Shown: positions 1 through 6,988, counted from the first letter of the stretch. The stretch is DNA of 64,000 nucleotides from Actinomycetes bacterium (GCA_021801795.1 JAJYXR010000020.1:1-64000); one strand, 5' to 3'. Translations and numbers: made by a program. Notes: a model not told the origin generated them from the letters alone.

Positions 1-201
1 CTTCATTGGTGGTCCTCCGTTTCTGGTTCGGGATTGGACACCTCAAGCTTGCCTCACGGCAGCACCCGAGGCGGAGGACCACCTCTCAAAATCCACGGAG
101 CTCGGGTCAACCTCAAACAGGTGACGACTGCCGAACTCGAGGTCGCCGGTTATCCAATCAACACAATTGGTGCGGTGGTCGTCCTGCACCACTCGTGCTG
201 A
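1..201 (+). CDS. Possible C-terminal end of an unidentified protein
   Basis: Frame 1 is open from the window edge to a TGA at 199-201 (66 codons) with no ATG inside. Its last ~40 residues (…GGPPLKIHGARVN, then VTTAELEVAGYPIN, ending VVVLHHSC) have a protein-like composition. The gene would start left of the window. I do not recognise the family, and an open stretch of this length can occur by chance in high-GC DNA. Confidence 0.22.
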   Translation, partial: LHWWSSVSGSGLDTSSLPHGSTRGGGPPLKIHGARVNLKQVTTAELEVAGYPINTIGAVVVLHHSC

Positions 202-321
202 CGTGGACGTGACCGTGGCGGGCCTTGCGGGACACTGCGATGGGCCGGCCTCCCGAGCGGCGGGGATCCCATACTCGGTTGGCAATGCGGACCTCACTGT
301 TCAACACTGTTATACACTTAG

Positions 322-696
322 ATGGTGACCTCGGGTGAGGAGACCTACGACGGTGTGCCAGTAGTCGAGCTTCCCATCATCGACGTCGACGTACCTGCTC
401 CGACGCACCTGCGTCGTTCGCTATGCCACGCCGGCGAAGACGATATAGACCCGGTCTGGGCCGTCGAGGCAGCCCTCGACCAGCGGGCCTTGATAGCCCG
501 CGACCCGGCCTCACGGACGGGTGAGGCTATCCGGATCGTCGGTTTCTCGCCTGGAGCCGCACGGGTGCTCGTCGCAGTGCTGCTGCCCGAAGATCATCCC
601 CCGACGGGAAGCAGGCATGTGGTCACCGCCTGGCCGGCCAACCGTCGACTACGAGGCGCCTACGCCGAAGGCGATGACAAAGGAGACCTGACATGA
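322..696 (+). CDS. Hypothetical protein, candidate BrnT/RelE-like toxin
   Basis: This 124-residue protein overlaps the next gene by 4 bases (ATGA) and is encoded with a ribbon-helix-helix (RHH) protein. Toxin first, RHH antitoxin second is the order of brnT-brnA and some higBA loci. The middle and C-terminal part (VWAVEAALDQRALIARD, then IRIVGFSPGAARVLVAVLLP, then VVTAWPANRRLRGAY) has the alternating beta pattern of small RelE-fold toxins such as BrnT or DUF4258 proteins, but I see no diagnostic motif. A TATACA box at 311-316 lies 5 bases upstream of the ATG, so the mRNA may be leaderless. Toxin function is inferred from context. Confidence 0.6.
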   Translation: MVTSGEETYDGVPVVELPIIDVDVPAPTHLRRSLCHAGEDDIDPVWAVEAALDQRALIARDPASRTGEAIRIVGFSPGAARVLVAVLLPEDHPPTGSRHVVTAWPANRRLRGAYAEGDDKGDLT

Positions 697-1043
697 CCAG
701 TTCCAACCGCCTGCTTCGAGAAAAGATCGCTGCTGAAGCCGAGCAGGCAGAAGCCACCCCCGATGCCGAGCTGAATTACCGTCGGCGCCAACCGAGGCAG
801 TCTTCGGTCTACGGGCTACGGCTGCCCGATGAGCGCATCGAGCAGTTGCGCCAGCTCGCCAAAGCCCGCGGGATCGAACCCAGCGCTCTCGTGCGCCAGT
901 GGGTGATCGAGCACCTCGACGACAGCGAGCAAGCCCTCGGAGGGCCTGAACGCAGAGCTGCCGAGTGGGAACGTGACCTCCGCAGCACTACCGACCACCT
1001 CCGCCAGCTGCTCGACGAACGCCCATGGACGAAGGCAGGATAG
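693..1043 (+). CDS. Ribbon-helix-helix (CopG/BrnA-like) antitoxin
   Basis: A 116-residue protein. Its core, around residues 38-75, reads SVYGLRLPDERIEQLRQLAKARGIEPSALVRQWVIEHL in adjoining pieces: a short beta strand and two helices typical of MetJ/Arc RHH DNA-binding proteins. The charged C-terminal helix (ERRAAEWERDLRSTTDHLRQLL) would contact the toxin. The ATG overlaps the upstream stop, and AAGGAG at 680-685 is a good ribosome-binding site (RBS), so translation is likely coupled. It probably neutralises the product of the upstream gene and represses the operon. Confidence 0.75.
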   Translation: MTSSNRLLREKIAAEAEQAEATPDAELNYRRRQPRQSSVYGLRLPDERIEQLRQLAKARGIEPSALVRQWVIEHLDDSEQALGGPERRAAEWERDLRSTTDHLRQLLDERPWTKAG

Positions 1044-1346
1044 GCCGAGACTGAGCCCGGTCGGCCATTCACATGCTGGCCTACGAGCGACACCTGCGGC
1101 AACCATCCGAGCAAGAGGCGCCGCCTGCATGTCGTCAGTCGCCAGGGGCACAGAGGTTGCTAGCCGGGATCAACCGGCCGGGCCCGCGCAGCCACCGACG
1201 ACCGGCGCCTATTCGGTGTTCGGTAGCCCCGGCAGCGTCCAAAGCGATGTGCCATAGCTGCTGCAGCTTCACGGAGTGGCGGCAAGGGCAGCCGAAGCCA
1301 CCCCTGCCGCTACCCGAGCCGTAACCCCAGCTGCTCGGCCTCCAGC
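1044..1346. other. Stretch without a recognisable gene
   Basis: Short open frames exist here on both strands (for example from 1073), but their translations are proline- and arginine-rich shadows with no family features. No hairpin or repeat stands out. It is probably decayed DNA between TA modules. Confidence 0.4.
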
Positions 1347-1658
1347 TCAGAGCTGGAAGAGTGGTCCCCGCAGGTCGAACTGCTCTGGCCAGTAGCTACG
1401 CGCTGTGTTACGGGGGTAGCCATCGGTGACCACCCTCACGTCGCGCCCGAACTCCTCGGGAGCAGTGAGTGCGATGGCCACGAGCGTCGCGTCGCAGCGA
1501 CCAGGGACCACAGGGCTCCCTGGTGTCTGGGCGGTGACAGAACAAGCACACCATCTGACCTGCAATGATGGATGACAGTAGACGTAGCCAGACGCGCCGG
1601 AACGGACTGGTAGTCCAGCGTTACCGGCAGGAGCAGATGAGCTTCGCTGCCTCGCCAT
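1347..1658 (-). pseudogene. Possible remnant of a PIN-type or similar protein
   Basis: The C-terminal half of this minus-strand frame reads CDATLVAIALTAPEEFGRDV followed by RVVTDGYPRNTARSYWPEQF and ends LRGPLFQL. The pattern 'DA-LVA-AL…VVTDD' resembles the last acidic motif of PIN-domain nucleases. The N-terminal ~50 residues look like out-of-frame translation and carry no PIN motif. This suggests a broken gene in a TA-rich region. The identification is weak. Confidence 0.25.
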
Positions 1659-1742
1659 GGACCGACGTCAAGGGGCACGCTACATAGAGGCTTGGAGCCG
1701 GTGCCGGCTCGTCGCCCAGCGGTAGCGCCGTCTGAAGCGACC
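1659..1742. other. Short non-coding stretch
   Basis: Nothing recognisable. It separates the possible PIN remnant from the doc pseudogene. Confidence 0.3.
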
Positions 1743-2134
1743 TCATGGAAGGCGTTCCGAGACCCAGCGAGAGAACACCGCCTCCGTTACCGTGCCGGCG
1801 GCCGCGGCGATCATCATCTCGACAGTGCGGTCCTCCTCGTCGTCGATCCAGGAACGGCCGTTACGTTCGGCGAACTCCACCATGGCCAAGAACGCCGTTC
1901 GCTTGTTGCCGTCGGGTAAGGCATGTTGGCGGACAATCCGATACCCAAGCACGCCTACCTTCGTGGCGAAGTCGGGGTAGAAGTCGGCAGCCGAAGGATG
2001 CTGCCGGGGCGTTCACGGCCATGTCGGCGACCACGAGGTTCGCCATCTTGGCCAGTACCCTGGCCTCGATCCCAAGGACCGCAGCGGCGATCACGAGCAG
2101 ATCATCGAGGCCGAGCGAGGTACTGGATGTCCAT
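1743..2134 (-). pseudogene. doc: Fic/Doc toxin gene broken by frameshifts
   Basis: Three minus-strand frames must be joined to read a Doc-family protein. The start is MDIQYLA at 2134. After a first shift comes LDDLLVIAAAVLGIEARVLA and ADMAVNAPAASFG. After a second shift comes DFYPDFATKVGVLGYRIVR, then the catalytic Fic motif HALPDGNKRTAF and a normal C terminus. The motif HxxPDGNKR is intact. Doc toxins phosphorylate EF-Tu. The gene begins 15 bases after the antitoxin stop, the usual order. With two frameshifts no active toxin should be made, unless these are sequencing or assembly errors. Confidence 0.72.
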
Positions 2135-2148
2135 GCGAGCGGGTCGGT

Positions 2149-2364
2149 TTAGGCCTTGGCGAGGCGGTCGAGGACTCGCTGGTGACGCTCCATGGAGTCC
2201 TTCAGTCGCTGCTGGAACGCCGCGTCGCCGACGCGCTCGGCAATGTGGGCGTCGATCGCCTCCCGTATGGCCTCGGTCACCGACATGCCGTCGATCTCCG
2301 CCACCTTCTCCAGCGCCTCAGCCTGGTCGGAAGGGAGGCGCAGCGTCATTGCTTTCTGTTCCAT
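2149..2364 (-). CDS. RHH antitoxin paired with the doc pseudogene
   Basis: The protein is MEQKAMTLRLPSDQAEALEK, continuing VAEIDGMSVTEAIREAIDAH: a clear RHH fold with strand, helix, turn and helix, then a charged C-terminal tail. The start at 2364 is chosen because GAGAGGGAGAG lies just upstream. An in-frame ATG at 2397 would add 11 residues. The gene sits directly upstream of the broken doc toxin on the same strand, so it is now probably an orphan antitoxin. The palindrome at 2424-2450 is the likely autoregulatory operator. Confidence 0.78.
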   Translation of the reverse strand: MEQKAMTLRLPSDQAEALEKVAEIDGMSVTEAIREAIDAHIAERVGDAAFQQRLKDSMERHQRVLDRLAKA

Positions 2365-2423
2365 CGGTCTCTCCCTCTCTTCGCTCATCTCTACCATCGC
2401 AGGATTGGTGTATTGGTCTCAAG

Positions 2424-2459
2424 CTACCATCAGATATGGTCTTATGGTAGCAAGCTACC
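2424..2459. promoter_or_regulatory. Putative operator of the RHH antitoxin operon
   Basis: CTACCAT (2424-2430) and ATGGTAG (2444-2450) form a perfect 7-bp inverted repeat. AAGCTACC occurs as a direct repeat at 2421-2428 and 2452-2459. This arrangement just upstream of an RHH antitoxin is typical of autoregulatory binding sites. It also marks the boundary with the truncated epimerase gene. Confidence 0.5.
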
Positions 2460-2461
2460 CA

Positions 2462-2944
2462 CTATGCCCGGAATCTCATTTCTACCTGCGAAAAGGACCT
2501 CATCGTCGGACGGACGACACCACCGGCGTCAAGGACGAGGCGCTCGTGGTCGGCGATGGCGCCGGCGGCCCCCGGTGGCGTCCAGGCGATGCTCTGCGCA
2601 AGGAAGTGGTTCGTTCCGGCTGCTCTGGCAGCAGCCAGCAAGTTCTGCGTCCCTTCGGTGCGGATCCGGTTGTTACGCGGCGCGTAGTCGGGGATCTGGT
2701 CGAGGCGGTCGGGAAGATCGGTGAGCTGGTGCATGACGAGGTCCGGGGAGAACTCGACGACGGCCTCGACGAGCGCACCCTCATCGAACACGTCGCAGAC
2801 GACCGGCACAGCCCCGGGCGCTGCAATTGCTGGGGCCTTGTCGGGCGAGCGGGTCATGCCTGCCACCTCGTGACCGGCGTCGTGGAGCAGCGCGAGAAGG
2901 CGGATGCCGATGACCCCGGTCGAGCCTGCGAGAAACACCCGCAT
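2462..2944 (-). pseudogene. Truncated NAD-dependent epimerase/dehydratase (extended SDR)
   Basis: The N terminus is intact: MRVFLAGSTGVIGIRLLALL carries the Rossmann GxxGxxG motif. VICD-like and DLVMHQLTDLPD segments follow, then NRIRTEGTQNLLAAARAAG. Extended short-chain dehydrogenases of this type are usually 250-300 residues. This frame ends after about 160, shortly past HERLVLDAGGVV, with an unrelated tail (RPTMRSFSQVEMRFRA). The catalytic and substrate-binding C-terminal half is therefore missing. GGGAGGG is a good RBS before the ATG at 2944. The loss was probably caused by insertion of the neighbouring TA module. Confidence 0.65.
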
Positions 2945-3294
2945 CAGCACCCTCCCTCGACACTTGGAGCCTCGGTGCTGCGAAAGTGGCGTCGCCGGAT
3001 CTCGCTACAGACCGAGATCGTGTACTCGCGGTAGAAGACATCACGCCCGCGTCGCTGAGCGCCCTGGGCCTCGTCATCCTCCCGCTGGCACGATCGGACG
3101 ACGGTGAGGACTGGCCGGTCTCTGCCGGGCTCCATGCGATCAGCTTTGCCGAAAGAGCGACACCGCCGTGGATATGGGTGCCGAGACGGGAGCGTGGATA
3201 TTCCCTGTGCTCAGACCGGCGGCGCTGGTCGGCACAACGGGAGAGCCCTGAAGAATGACCCGCACGACCTGCACATATGTCCTACCAGCTGTGC
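2945..3294. other. Intergenic stretch without a recognisable gene
   Basis: Several short frames are open on both strands, but none has an RBS plus a protein-like sequence. It carries the promoter regions of the divergent SDR remnant and the RHH/VapC pair. No repeats or strong hairpins were seen. Confidence 0.4.
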
Positions 3295-3300
3295 TACCGT
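3295..3300 (+). promoter_or_regulatory. Putative -10 box of a leaderless promoter
   Basis: TACCGT fits TAnnnT and ends exactly 6 bases before the GTG start at 3307, so transcription would begin at or next to the start codon. No RBS is present upstream of the GTG, which fits leaderless translation. Confidence 0.4.
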
Positions 3301-3306
3301 TGAAAT

Positions 3307-3585
3307 GTGGCACAGCGGGAAAAGCGATCGGTTTCCTTCCCACCGGATCTGGCGGGGGCCATCGACCAGGCGGCGAAGGCCGCCGGGTCCTCGTTCAGCT
3401 CCTGGATAGCCGAGACGGCGTCACGCCGTCTCAGGCTCGAAGCAGGGCGTCAGGGTGTCGCGGAATGGGAGCTCGAGCACGGACCGCTCACCGAGCAGGA
3501 GTTGGCTGAGGGATTGCACCGCGCGCGCGAGCTGCTCGGCAGGGCCTCCTCGAGCGCCCCCACGTCGAAGAAGCGGTCGGCGTGA
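3307..3585 (+). CDS. RHH antitoxin of a VapBC-type module
   Basis: A 92-residue protein starting at GTG. The N-terminal SVSFPPDLAGAIDQAAKAAG followed by SSFSSWIAETASRRLRL has the strand-helix-helix pattern of an RHH DNA-binding domain. The tail (EWELEHGPLTEQELAEGLHR) is typical of antitoxins that wrap a PIN toxin. The TGA overlaps the vapC ATG by one base (TGATG). It is expected to bind the VapC product and repress the operon. Confidence 0.78.
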   Translation: MAQREKRSVSFPPDLAGAIDQAAKAAGSSFSSWIAETASRRLRLEAGRQGVAEWELEHGPLTEQELAEGLHRARELLGRASSSAPTSKKRSA

Positions 3586-3971
3586 TGGCTGGGGTGACTT
3601 ATGACACAGGTGCGCTCATCGCAGGAGAGCGAAACGACCGGCGCATGTGGGCGCTTCATGTCGGGTTCCTGGCCGAAGAGGTCCTTCCCACCGTGCCCGC
3701 CCCCGTCGTCGCCGAAGCCTGGCGTGGTGGCTCTCGCCCGGCCAGCCTGGCGCGAATGCTCGCTGGCTGCGAGATAGAGGCGATGAGTCCCGAGCAGGCG
3801 CGCCTGGTGGGTGAGCTGGCTGGCAAGTCCGGACACGACGATATCGTCGCTGTGACCGCTGGAGAAGGTGCTGTCCGCAGGGGCGACGCAGTCGTCGTAA
3901 CCTCGAACAGGCGCCACATCGCCAGGGTGGTGGAAGCCGCCGGTGGAAGGCTCCGGATCGAGAGCATCTGA
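3585..3971 (+). CDS. vapC: VapC-type PIN-domain RNase toxin
   Basis: A 128-residue PIN-domain protein. VTYDTGALIAGER gives the first conserved Asp, PAPVVAEAWRG the conserved Glu, GHDDIVAVTAG a central Asp, and DAVVVTSNRRHI the last motif. VapC toxins are Mg2+-dependent endoribonucleases that cleave tRNA or rRNA. The ATG at 3585 shares one base with the antitoxin stop; a GTG at 3582 is also possible. Length and motif spacing look normal, so the module appears intact. Confidence 0.85.
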   Translation: MAGVTYDTGALIAGERNDRRMWALHVGFLAEEVLPTVPAPVVAEAWRGGSRPASLARMLAGCEIEAMSPEQARLVGELAGKSGHDDIVAVTAGEGAVRRGDAVVVTSNRRHIARVVEAAGGRLRIESI

Positions 3972-4041
3972 CCGGGAATTAGATCCTCGTGCCCGTGACG
4001 AGGACAACGTGGTTCGTACGCTGTCCCGTGACCTTCACCAC

Positions 4042-4070
4042 CGGGTGCATCAGGTTTCGTGATGCACCCG
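4042..4070. terminator. Perfect 11-bp stem hairpin
   Basis: CGGGTGCATCA (4042-4052) pairs perfectly with TGATGCACCCG (4060-4070) around a 7-base loop. It lies 70 bases after the vapC stop and 110 bases before the next TA module. There is no U tract, so it is either a terminator of the type common in high-GC bacteria or a boundary element between modules. Confidence 0.5.
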
Positions 4071-4168
4071 TGAGGAAGTGAAGCAAGCAGTCTCTGTTCG
4101 GTTGGACGACGCGGCGCCATCAGCGTCGAGCGTGGAGACCTCACGTGGCCACATGTTGTCTTATGTGC

Positions 4169-4174
4169 TACAAT
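4169..4174 (+). promoter_or_regulatory. Putative -10 box of a leaderless promoter
   Basis: TACAAT is close to the TATAAT consensus and ends 6 bases before the ATG at 4181, which has no RBS. The spacing matches that of TACCGT before the GTG at 3307. Confidence 0.5.
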
Positions 4175-4180
4175 GGTCTT

Positions 4181-4426
4181 ATGAGCGGATCGATATCCGT
4201 CCGCGACCTGCGAAACACGGTCAGCGAGGTGCTTCGCCGGGTGGAAGGCGGCGAACGGTTGACCATCACGGTCGACCGGCGCCCCGTCGCCGAGATCGTG
4301 CCACTCAGCCGCCGTAGGACCGTGCCGACGGCTGAGGCGCTCGCCATCGCTTCACGCCACGCCGCTGACCGCGGCCTGCTCGGGGACGTGCGGGGCCTGC
4401 TGGCTGCCACGACCGACGACCTGTGA
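4181..4426 (+). CDS. Phd/YefM-family antitoxin
   Basis: An 81-residue protein. SGSISVRDLRNTVSEVLRRV, then EGGERLTITVDRRPVAEIVP and LSRR, form the Phd/YefM DNA-binding fold (strand, 'LR…' helix, 'G…ltit..g.PvAeivP' hairpin). The C-terminal segment (GLLGDVRGLLAATTDDL) is the toxin-binding tail. ATG 4181 is preferred because a -10 box sits 6 bases upstream and homology begins there; ATG 4145 would add a Cys-rich, unlikely extension. The stop overlaps the vapC GTG. Confidence 0.83.
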   Translation: MSGSISVRDLRNTVSEVLRRVEGGERLTITVDRRPVAEIVPLSRRRTVPTAEALAIASRHAADRGLLGDVRGLLAATTDDL

Positions 4427-4806
4427 GAGCCTTGCTCGATACCTCGTTTTTCGTCGCCACGGAGTCGGGACGGCCGCTCGGCAAGATGGAGGGGGTCACC
4501 CAGACGGAAGTGTCGGTGGTTACGCTGGCCGAACTGACCGTCGGCGTACTCATGGCCAACGACCATGATCGGTCGGCGCGAGTGGCAACGCTGTCAGCTG
4601 TCGAGTCGACGTGGGATCCGTTGCCCATCGATGTCGAGGTGGCGCGTCAGTTCGCCCAGATCGCCGCCTCCCTGCGCGCCGGGGGCTGCCGGGTCCCGAT
4701 CCTGGACGCGCTCGTGGCTGCGACCGCGATTGTCCACCAGATCCCGGTCGTCACCCAGGACAACGACTATGAGGCCATCCCGGGCGTCGAGGTGATCCGG
4801 GTCTGA
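4423..4806 (+). CDS. vapC: VapC-type PIN-domain RNase toxin
   Basis: A 127-residue PIN-domain toxin with the four acidic motifs: ALLDTSFFVATES, TLAELTVGVL, ILDALVAATAI and VVTQDNDYEAI. It begins with GTG inside the antitoxin stop (GTGA overlap), so translation is coupled. The family cleaves tRNA or rRNA in the cytoplasm. Its sequence differs from the VapC at 3585-3971, so the two modules are not a recent duplication. Confidence 0.88.
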   Translation: MRALLDTSFFVATESGRPLGKMEGVTQTEVSVVTLAELTVGVLMANDHDRSARVATLSAVESTWDPLPIDVEVARQFAQIAASLRAGGCRVPILDALVAATAIVHQIPVVTQDNDYEAIPGVEVIRV

Positions 4807-4816
4807 TCACCGCCCG

Positions 4817-4866
4817 CGCCGCTCGTCGCGGCGAGCCTGGGCCTGGGCCTGGGGCCTATCCAGGCC
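4817..4866. terminator. Double hairpin between convergent genes
   Basis: CGCCGC (4817-4822) pairs with GCGGCG (4828-4833), and GGCCTGG (4846-4852) pairs with CCAGGCC (4860-4866) around a 7-base loop. The pair lies just after the vapC stop (4806) and before the end of the convergent lipoprotein gene (4930), so a bidirectional terminator is likely. Confidence 0.42.
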
Positions 4867-4929
4867 GACGATCGCGGAGAGTTCTTCTTCCCTAAATGGC
4901 TCTTCCCGGCTGCAGCGACGCCCCAGCTC

Positions 4930-5868
4930 TCAGGGCTCCGTGAAGCCCGGCGGCCTGAAGCCCTGCGGGGCGAGGTCAGGCAGGCTCGAGTGATCGAGCA
5001 CCGCGCGGCTCAGAGGCGCTGGCGCTCCCGGTCCAGGGTTCGGTGGGTACACGTTCACCGTCGTGGTGCGAGTGAGGACGCTCGTGCATCCTGCCCGGTC
5101 GAAGGGGATCGAGACGGTCACGTCCACTGAGTAGACACCGGTGCGCACGTTCCCATTGGCCGACACGCCGGCGAGGCTCGCGCACGACGGAGCGAGGTAG
5201 CTAACGGTCGTCGAGAGCCCTACCAGCCCGACCTGCTGCCAGGGAACGGACACGAGCCCGTCGGCTGGCGAGACCGCCGGTTCGGCATATCCCTCCCCGC
5301 ATGGCCTGGAGCCACCGGTGCTGTAGAGCACTGCCCCGTCGCCTCCAGGCCCGTAGAAGATCACCGCGGTGTCTATCGGCTCGTAGGCCCCGACACTCCC
5401 CGACGGCGCGGAAGCCCACATCGCCGGGCAGTTGTAAGCCACCGGGCGGGTGCTCGCGTAGGCGATCCCCACCCAGGCCGGGCGCGCTCTGAGGGCAGGC
5501 GTGCCAGCGGGCAGGCCAGTGCCGCGGAGTGTCACCGAGCCATACCCGACCAGCCGTCGACCGCTCGCCAGGCCACCCGTGATGGCCACGTAGGAGGCTG
5601 CGAGGGAAGCGCTGAGCCCGAGCGGATGCCTGCCTCCGCCCGAGAGCGGGGTGACGCTCAGCCCGCCGAGGACGACACTGCGCACGAAGCGCCCGCTCTC
5701 GGCCACCGGTGCTCTCAGTGCCACCAGGTCCGGTGACCTCGCCTCCCGGTCGGGCTTGCCTACGCCACGGGGCACCGAGGTCGACGACGAGCACCCTGCC
5801 AGAGGCAGGCTGAGGGCGAGGAGGGCGAGGAACGGGATGGCCAGGCCATGACGAGGTGTGGATCTCAT
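4930..5868 (-). CDS. Putative secreted lipoprotein of unknown function
   Basis: A 312-residue protein. It starts MRSTPRHGLAIPFLALLALS and continues to a clear lipobox, LAGC, at about residue 30, so it should be exported and lipid-anchored. The mature part is Gly/Ser/Pro-rich with beta-rich segments such as GYGSVTLRGTGLPAGTPALR and several Cys residues (AYNCPAMW, SRPCGEGY, APSCASL, AGCTSV) that could form disulfides. I do not recognise the family. The ATG at 5868 is chosen over the longer open frame because the signal peptide begins exactly there. Confidence 0.72.
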   Translation of the reverse strand: MRSTPRHGLAIPFLALLALSLPLAGCSSSTSVPRGVGKPDREARSPDLVALRAPVAESGRFVRSVVLGGLSVTPLSGGGRHPLGLSASLAASYVAITGGLASGRRLVGYGSVTLRGTGLPAGTPALRARPAWVGIAYASTRPVAYNCPAMWASAPSGSVGAYEPIDTAVIFYGPGGDGAVLYSTGGSRPCGEGYAEPAVSPADGLVSVPWQQVGLVGLSTTVSYLAPSCASLAGVSANGNVRTGVYSVDVTVSIPFDRAGCTSVLTRTTTVNVYPPNPGPGAPAPLSRAVLDHSSLPDLAPQGFRPPGFTEP

Positions 5869-5996
5869 GGTGTGCTTTGACGTAGCTGGCCCCCGATTGG
5901 TTCCCCTGGCATCTGCCGGGCCATTGCGTCCGCATCGGACTCCCCCGCCGGCTCGCTCCCGTAGCGGCGATGCCTGGGCCGACCGTACCGCTTGCC

Positions 5997-6002
5997 TAGA
6001 AT
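5997..6002 (+). promoter_or_regulatory. Putative -10 box TAGAAT
   Basis: TAGAAT ends 6 bases before a GTG at 6009 that opens a 25-codon frame. This is the same leaderless spacing seen at 3307, 4181 and 8073. Confidence 0.4.
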
Positions 6003-6008
6003 GGTCTC

Positions 6009-6086
6009 GTGGGTTCCTCGCAGAGTGGAAGGCCCGTGAGGCACGTGTCCCCACTGGCGATGGTGAGGAGAGGAGGGGTCCGATGA
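6009..6086 (+). CDS. Candidate leaderless 25-codon leader ORF
   Basis: GTG at 6009 opens a frame of 25 codons (starting GSSQSGRPVRHV) whose TGA at 6084-6086 overlaps the ATG of the next gene at 6083 (ATGA). It has a -10 box 6 bases upstream and no RBS. It could be a coupling or leader peptide for the downstream small protein. No homology is recognised, so the call rests on architecture alone. Confidence 0.35.
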   Translation: MGSSQSGRPVRHVSPLAMVRRGGVR

Positions 6087-6289
6087 GCTTCATGCGTGGA
6101 TTCTTGCCAAGACCGGTTCGGCGAGCGGTGCATCCGGTTCGAAGCACGACCGGCTCGATCAAGCGGAGAGCCACGCCGAAGTCCATCCGCTCCGTCCACT
6201 ATGCGAGCCACCCCATAGGAACGGCCACCACCGGTGCCGGGCGAACCGTTCGACGGTCGCTATGCGCGTCAAGCAGGCGGCGCGCCTAG
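6083..6289 (+). CDS. Small basic protein of unknown function
   Basis: A 68-residue, very basic protein beginning MSFMRGFLPRPVRRAVHPVR. The repeated 'RPVRR-hHPVR…' and 'YASHPIGTA' style resembles short conserved actinobacterial proteins of unknown role; that resemblance is from memory and uncertain. An excellent RBS (GGAGAGGAGGGG, 6066-6077) sits 5 bases before the ATG, stronger evidence than the sequence itself. The high Arg content could mean nucleic-acid or membrane binding, which is only a guess. Confidence 0.52.
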   Translation: MSFMRGFLPRPVRRAVHPVRSTTGSIKRRATPKSIRSVHYASHPIGTATTGAGRTVRRSLCASSRRRA

Positions 6290-6395
6290 TAAGCACGGCA
6301 TCGGGTGCAGGACGTGTGCGGACGGCGCTCCAGGGACCGCGCCCCTCCTAGGACCTCGCACGCACCGGCCAGACACGGCCATACTCGAGCGACCA

Positions 6396-6968
6396 ATGAG
6401 CACCTACTTCACCGCCGACCAGCACTTCGGCCACGAGAACATCATCGGCTACTGCGACCGTCCCTACCACAGCGTCGGGGAGATGAACGATGCGCTGGTG
6501 GCGAACTGGAACGCGGTGGTCGGCCCAGACGACACCGTCCATGTCCTCGGAGACGTGGCGATGGGGCGCCGGGAGGAGTCCCTTCCGCTGGTCGGCCTGC
6601 TGAACGGCCACCGGATCCTCTATCCGGGTAACCACGACCGCTGCTGGTACGGGCACGGCGAGCGGGGCCTTCGTCTGGAGCAGGAGTACCTAGACGCCGG
6701 CTTCGAGGAGATCCGCCAAGGTCCCCAGGTGATGACCGTCGCCGGTCGCGAGGTGCTCGTCTGCCACTTCCCCTACGAGGGAGACAGTAACGATACCGAC
6801 CGCTACTCGGCTTTCCGCCCGCTCGACGAGGGCAGGTGGCTGCTCCACGGACACGTACACGAGAAGTGGCGCCGGAATGGACGCATGATAAACGTCGGTG
6901 TCGACGTCTGGGACTTCAGGCCGGTAGCAGAGGAGACCATCCTCGCGATCATCGACGGCAGCGACTGA
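6396..6968 (+). CDS. Metallophosphoesterase
   Basis: A 190-residue calcineurin-like phosphoesterase. STYFTADQHFGHENIIGYCD has the DxH motif, VHVLGDVAMG the GD motif, LYPGNHDR the GNHD motif, VLVCHFPYEG a metal-binding His, and LLHGHVHEKW the GHxH motif. Together they give the full dinuclear metal site. Small single-domain members act on nucleotides or phosphodiesters; the substrate here is unknown. The start at 6396 is chosen because homology begins at MSTYFTADQH. The stop codon lies inside an 8-bp tandem repeat. Confidence 0.85.
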   Translation: MSTYFTADQHFGHENIIGYCDRPYHSVGEMNDALVANWNAVVGPDDTVHVLGDVAMGRREESLPLVGLLNGHRILYPGNHDRCWYGHGERGLRLEQEYLDAGFEEIRQGPQVMTVAGREVLVCHFPYEGDSNDTDRYSAFRPLDEGRWLLHGHVHEKWRRNGRMINVGVDVWDFRPVAEETILAIIDGSD

Positions 6969-6988
6969 GTGACTGAGTGACTGAGTGA
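6963..6988 (+). repeat. 8-bp tandem repeat at the 3' end of the phosphoesterase gene
   Basis: GACTGAGT occurs three times in tandem plus two bases. The first copy supplies the last codon and the TGA stop. It belongs to a set of tandem repeats at gene 3' ends in this window. Confidence 0.8.

Noticed and set aside
2986..3258. Plus-strand frame of 90 codons
   Set aside because: It looks partly protein-like (VLAVEDITPASLSALGLVIL) but has no RBS, family or conserved context.
5869..6186. N-terminal extension of the lipoprotein frame
   Set aside because: A clear signal peptide and lipobox begin at ATG 5868. The upstream part is Arg-rich and overlaps the promoter and small genes on the other strand.
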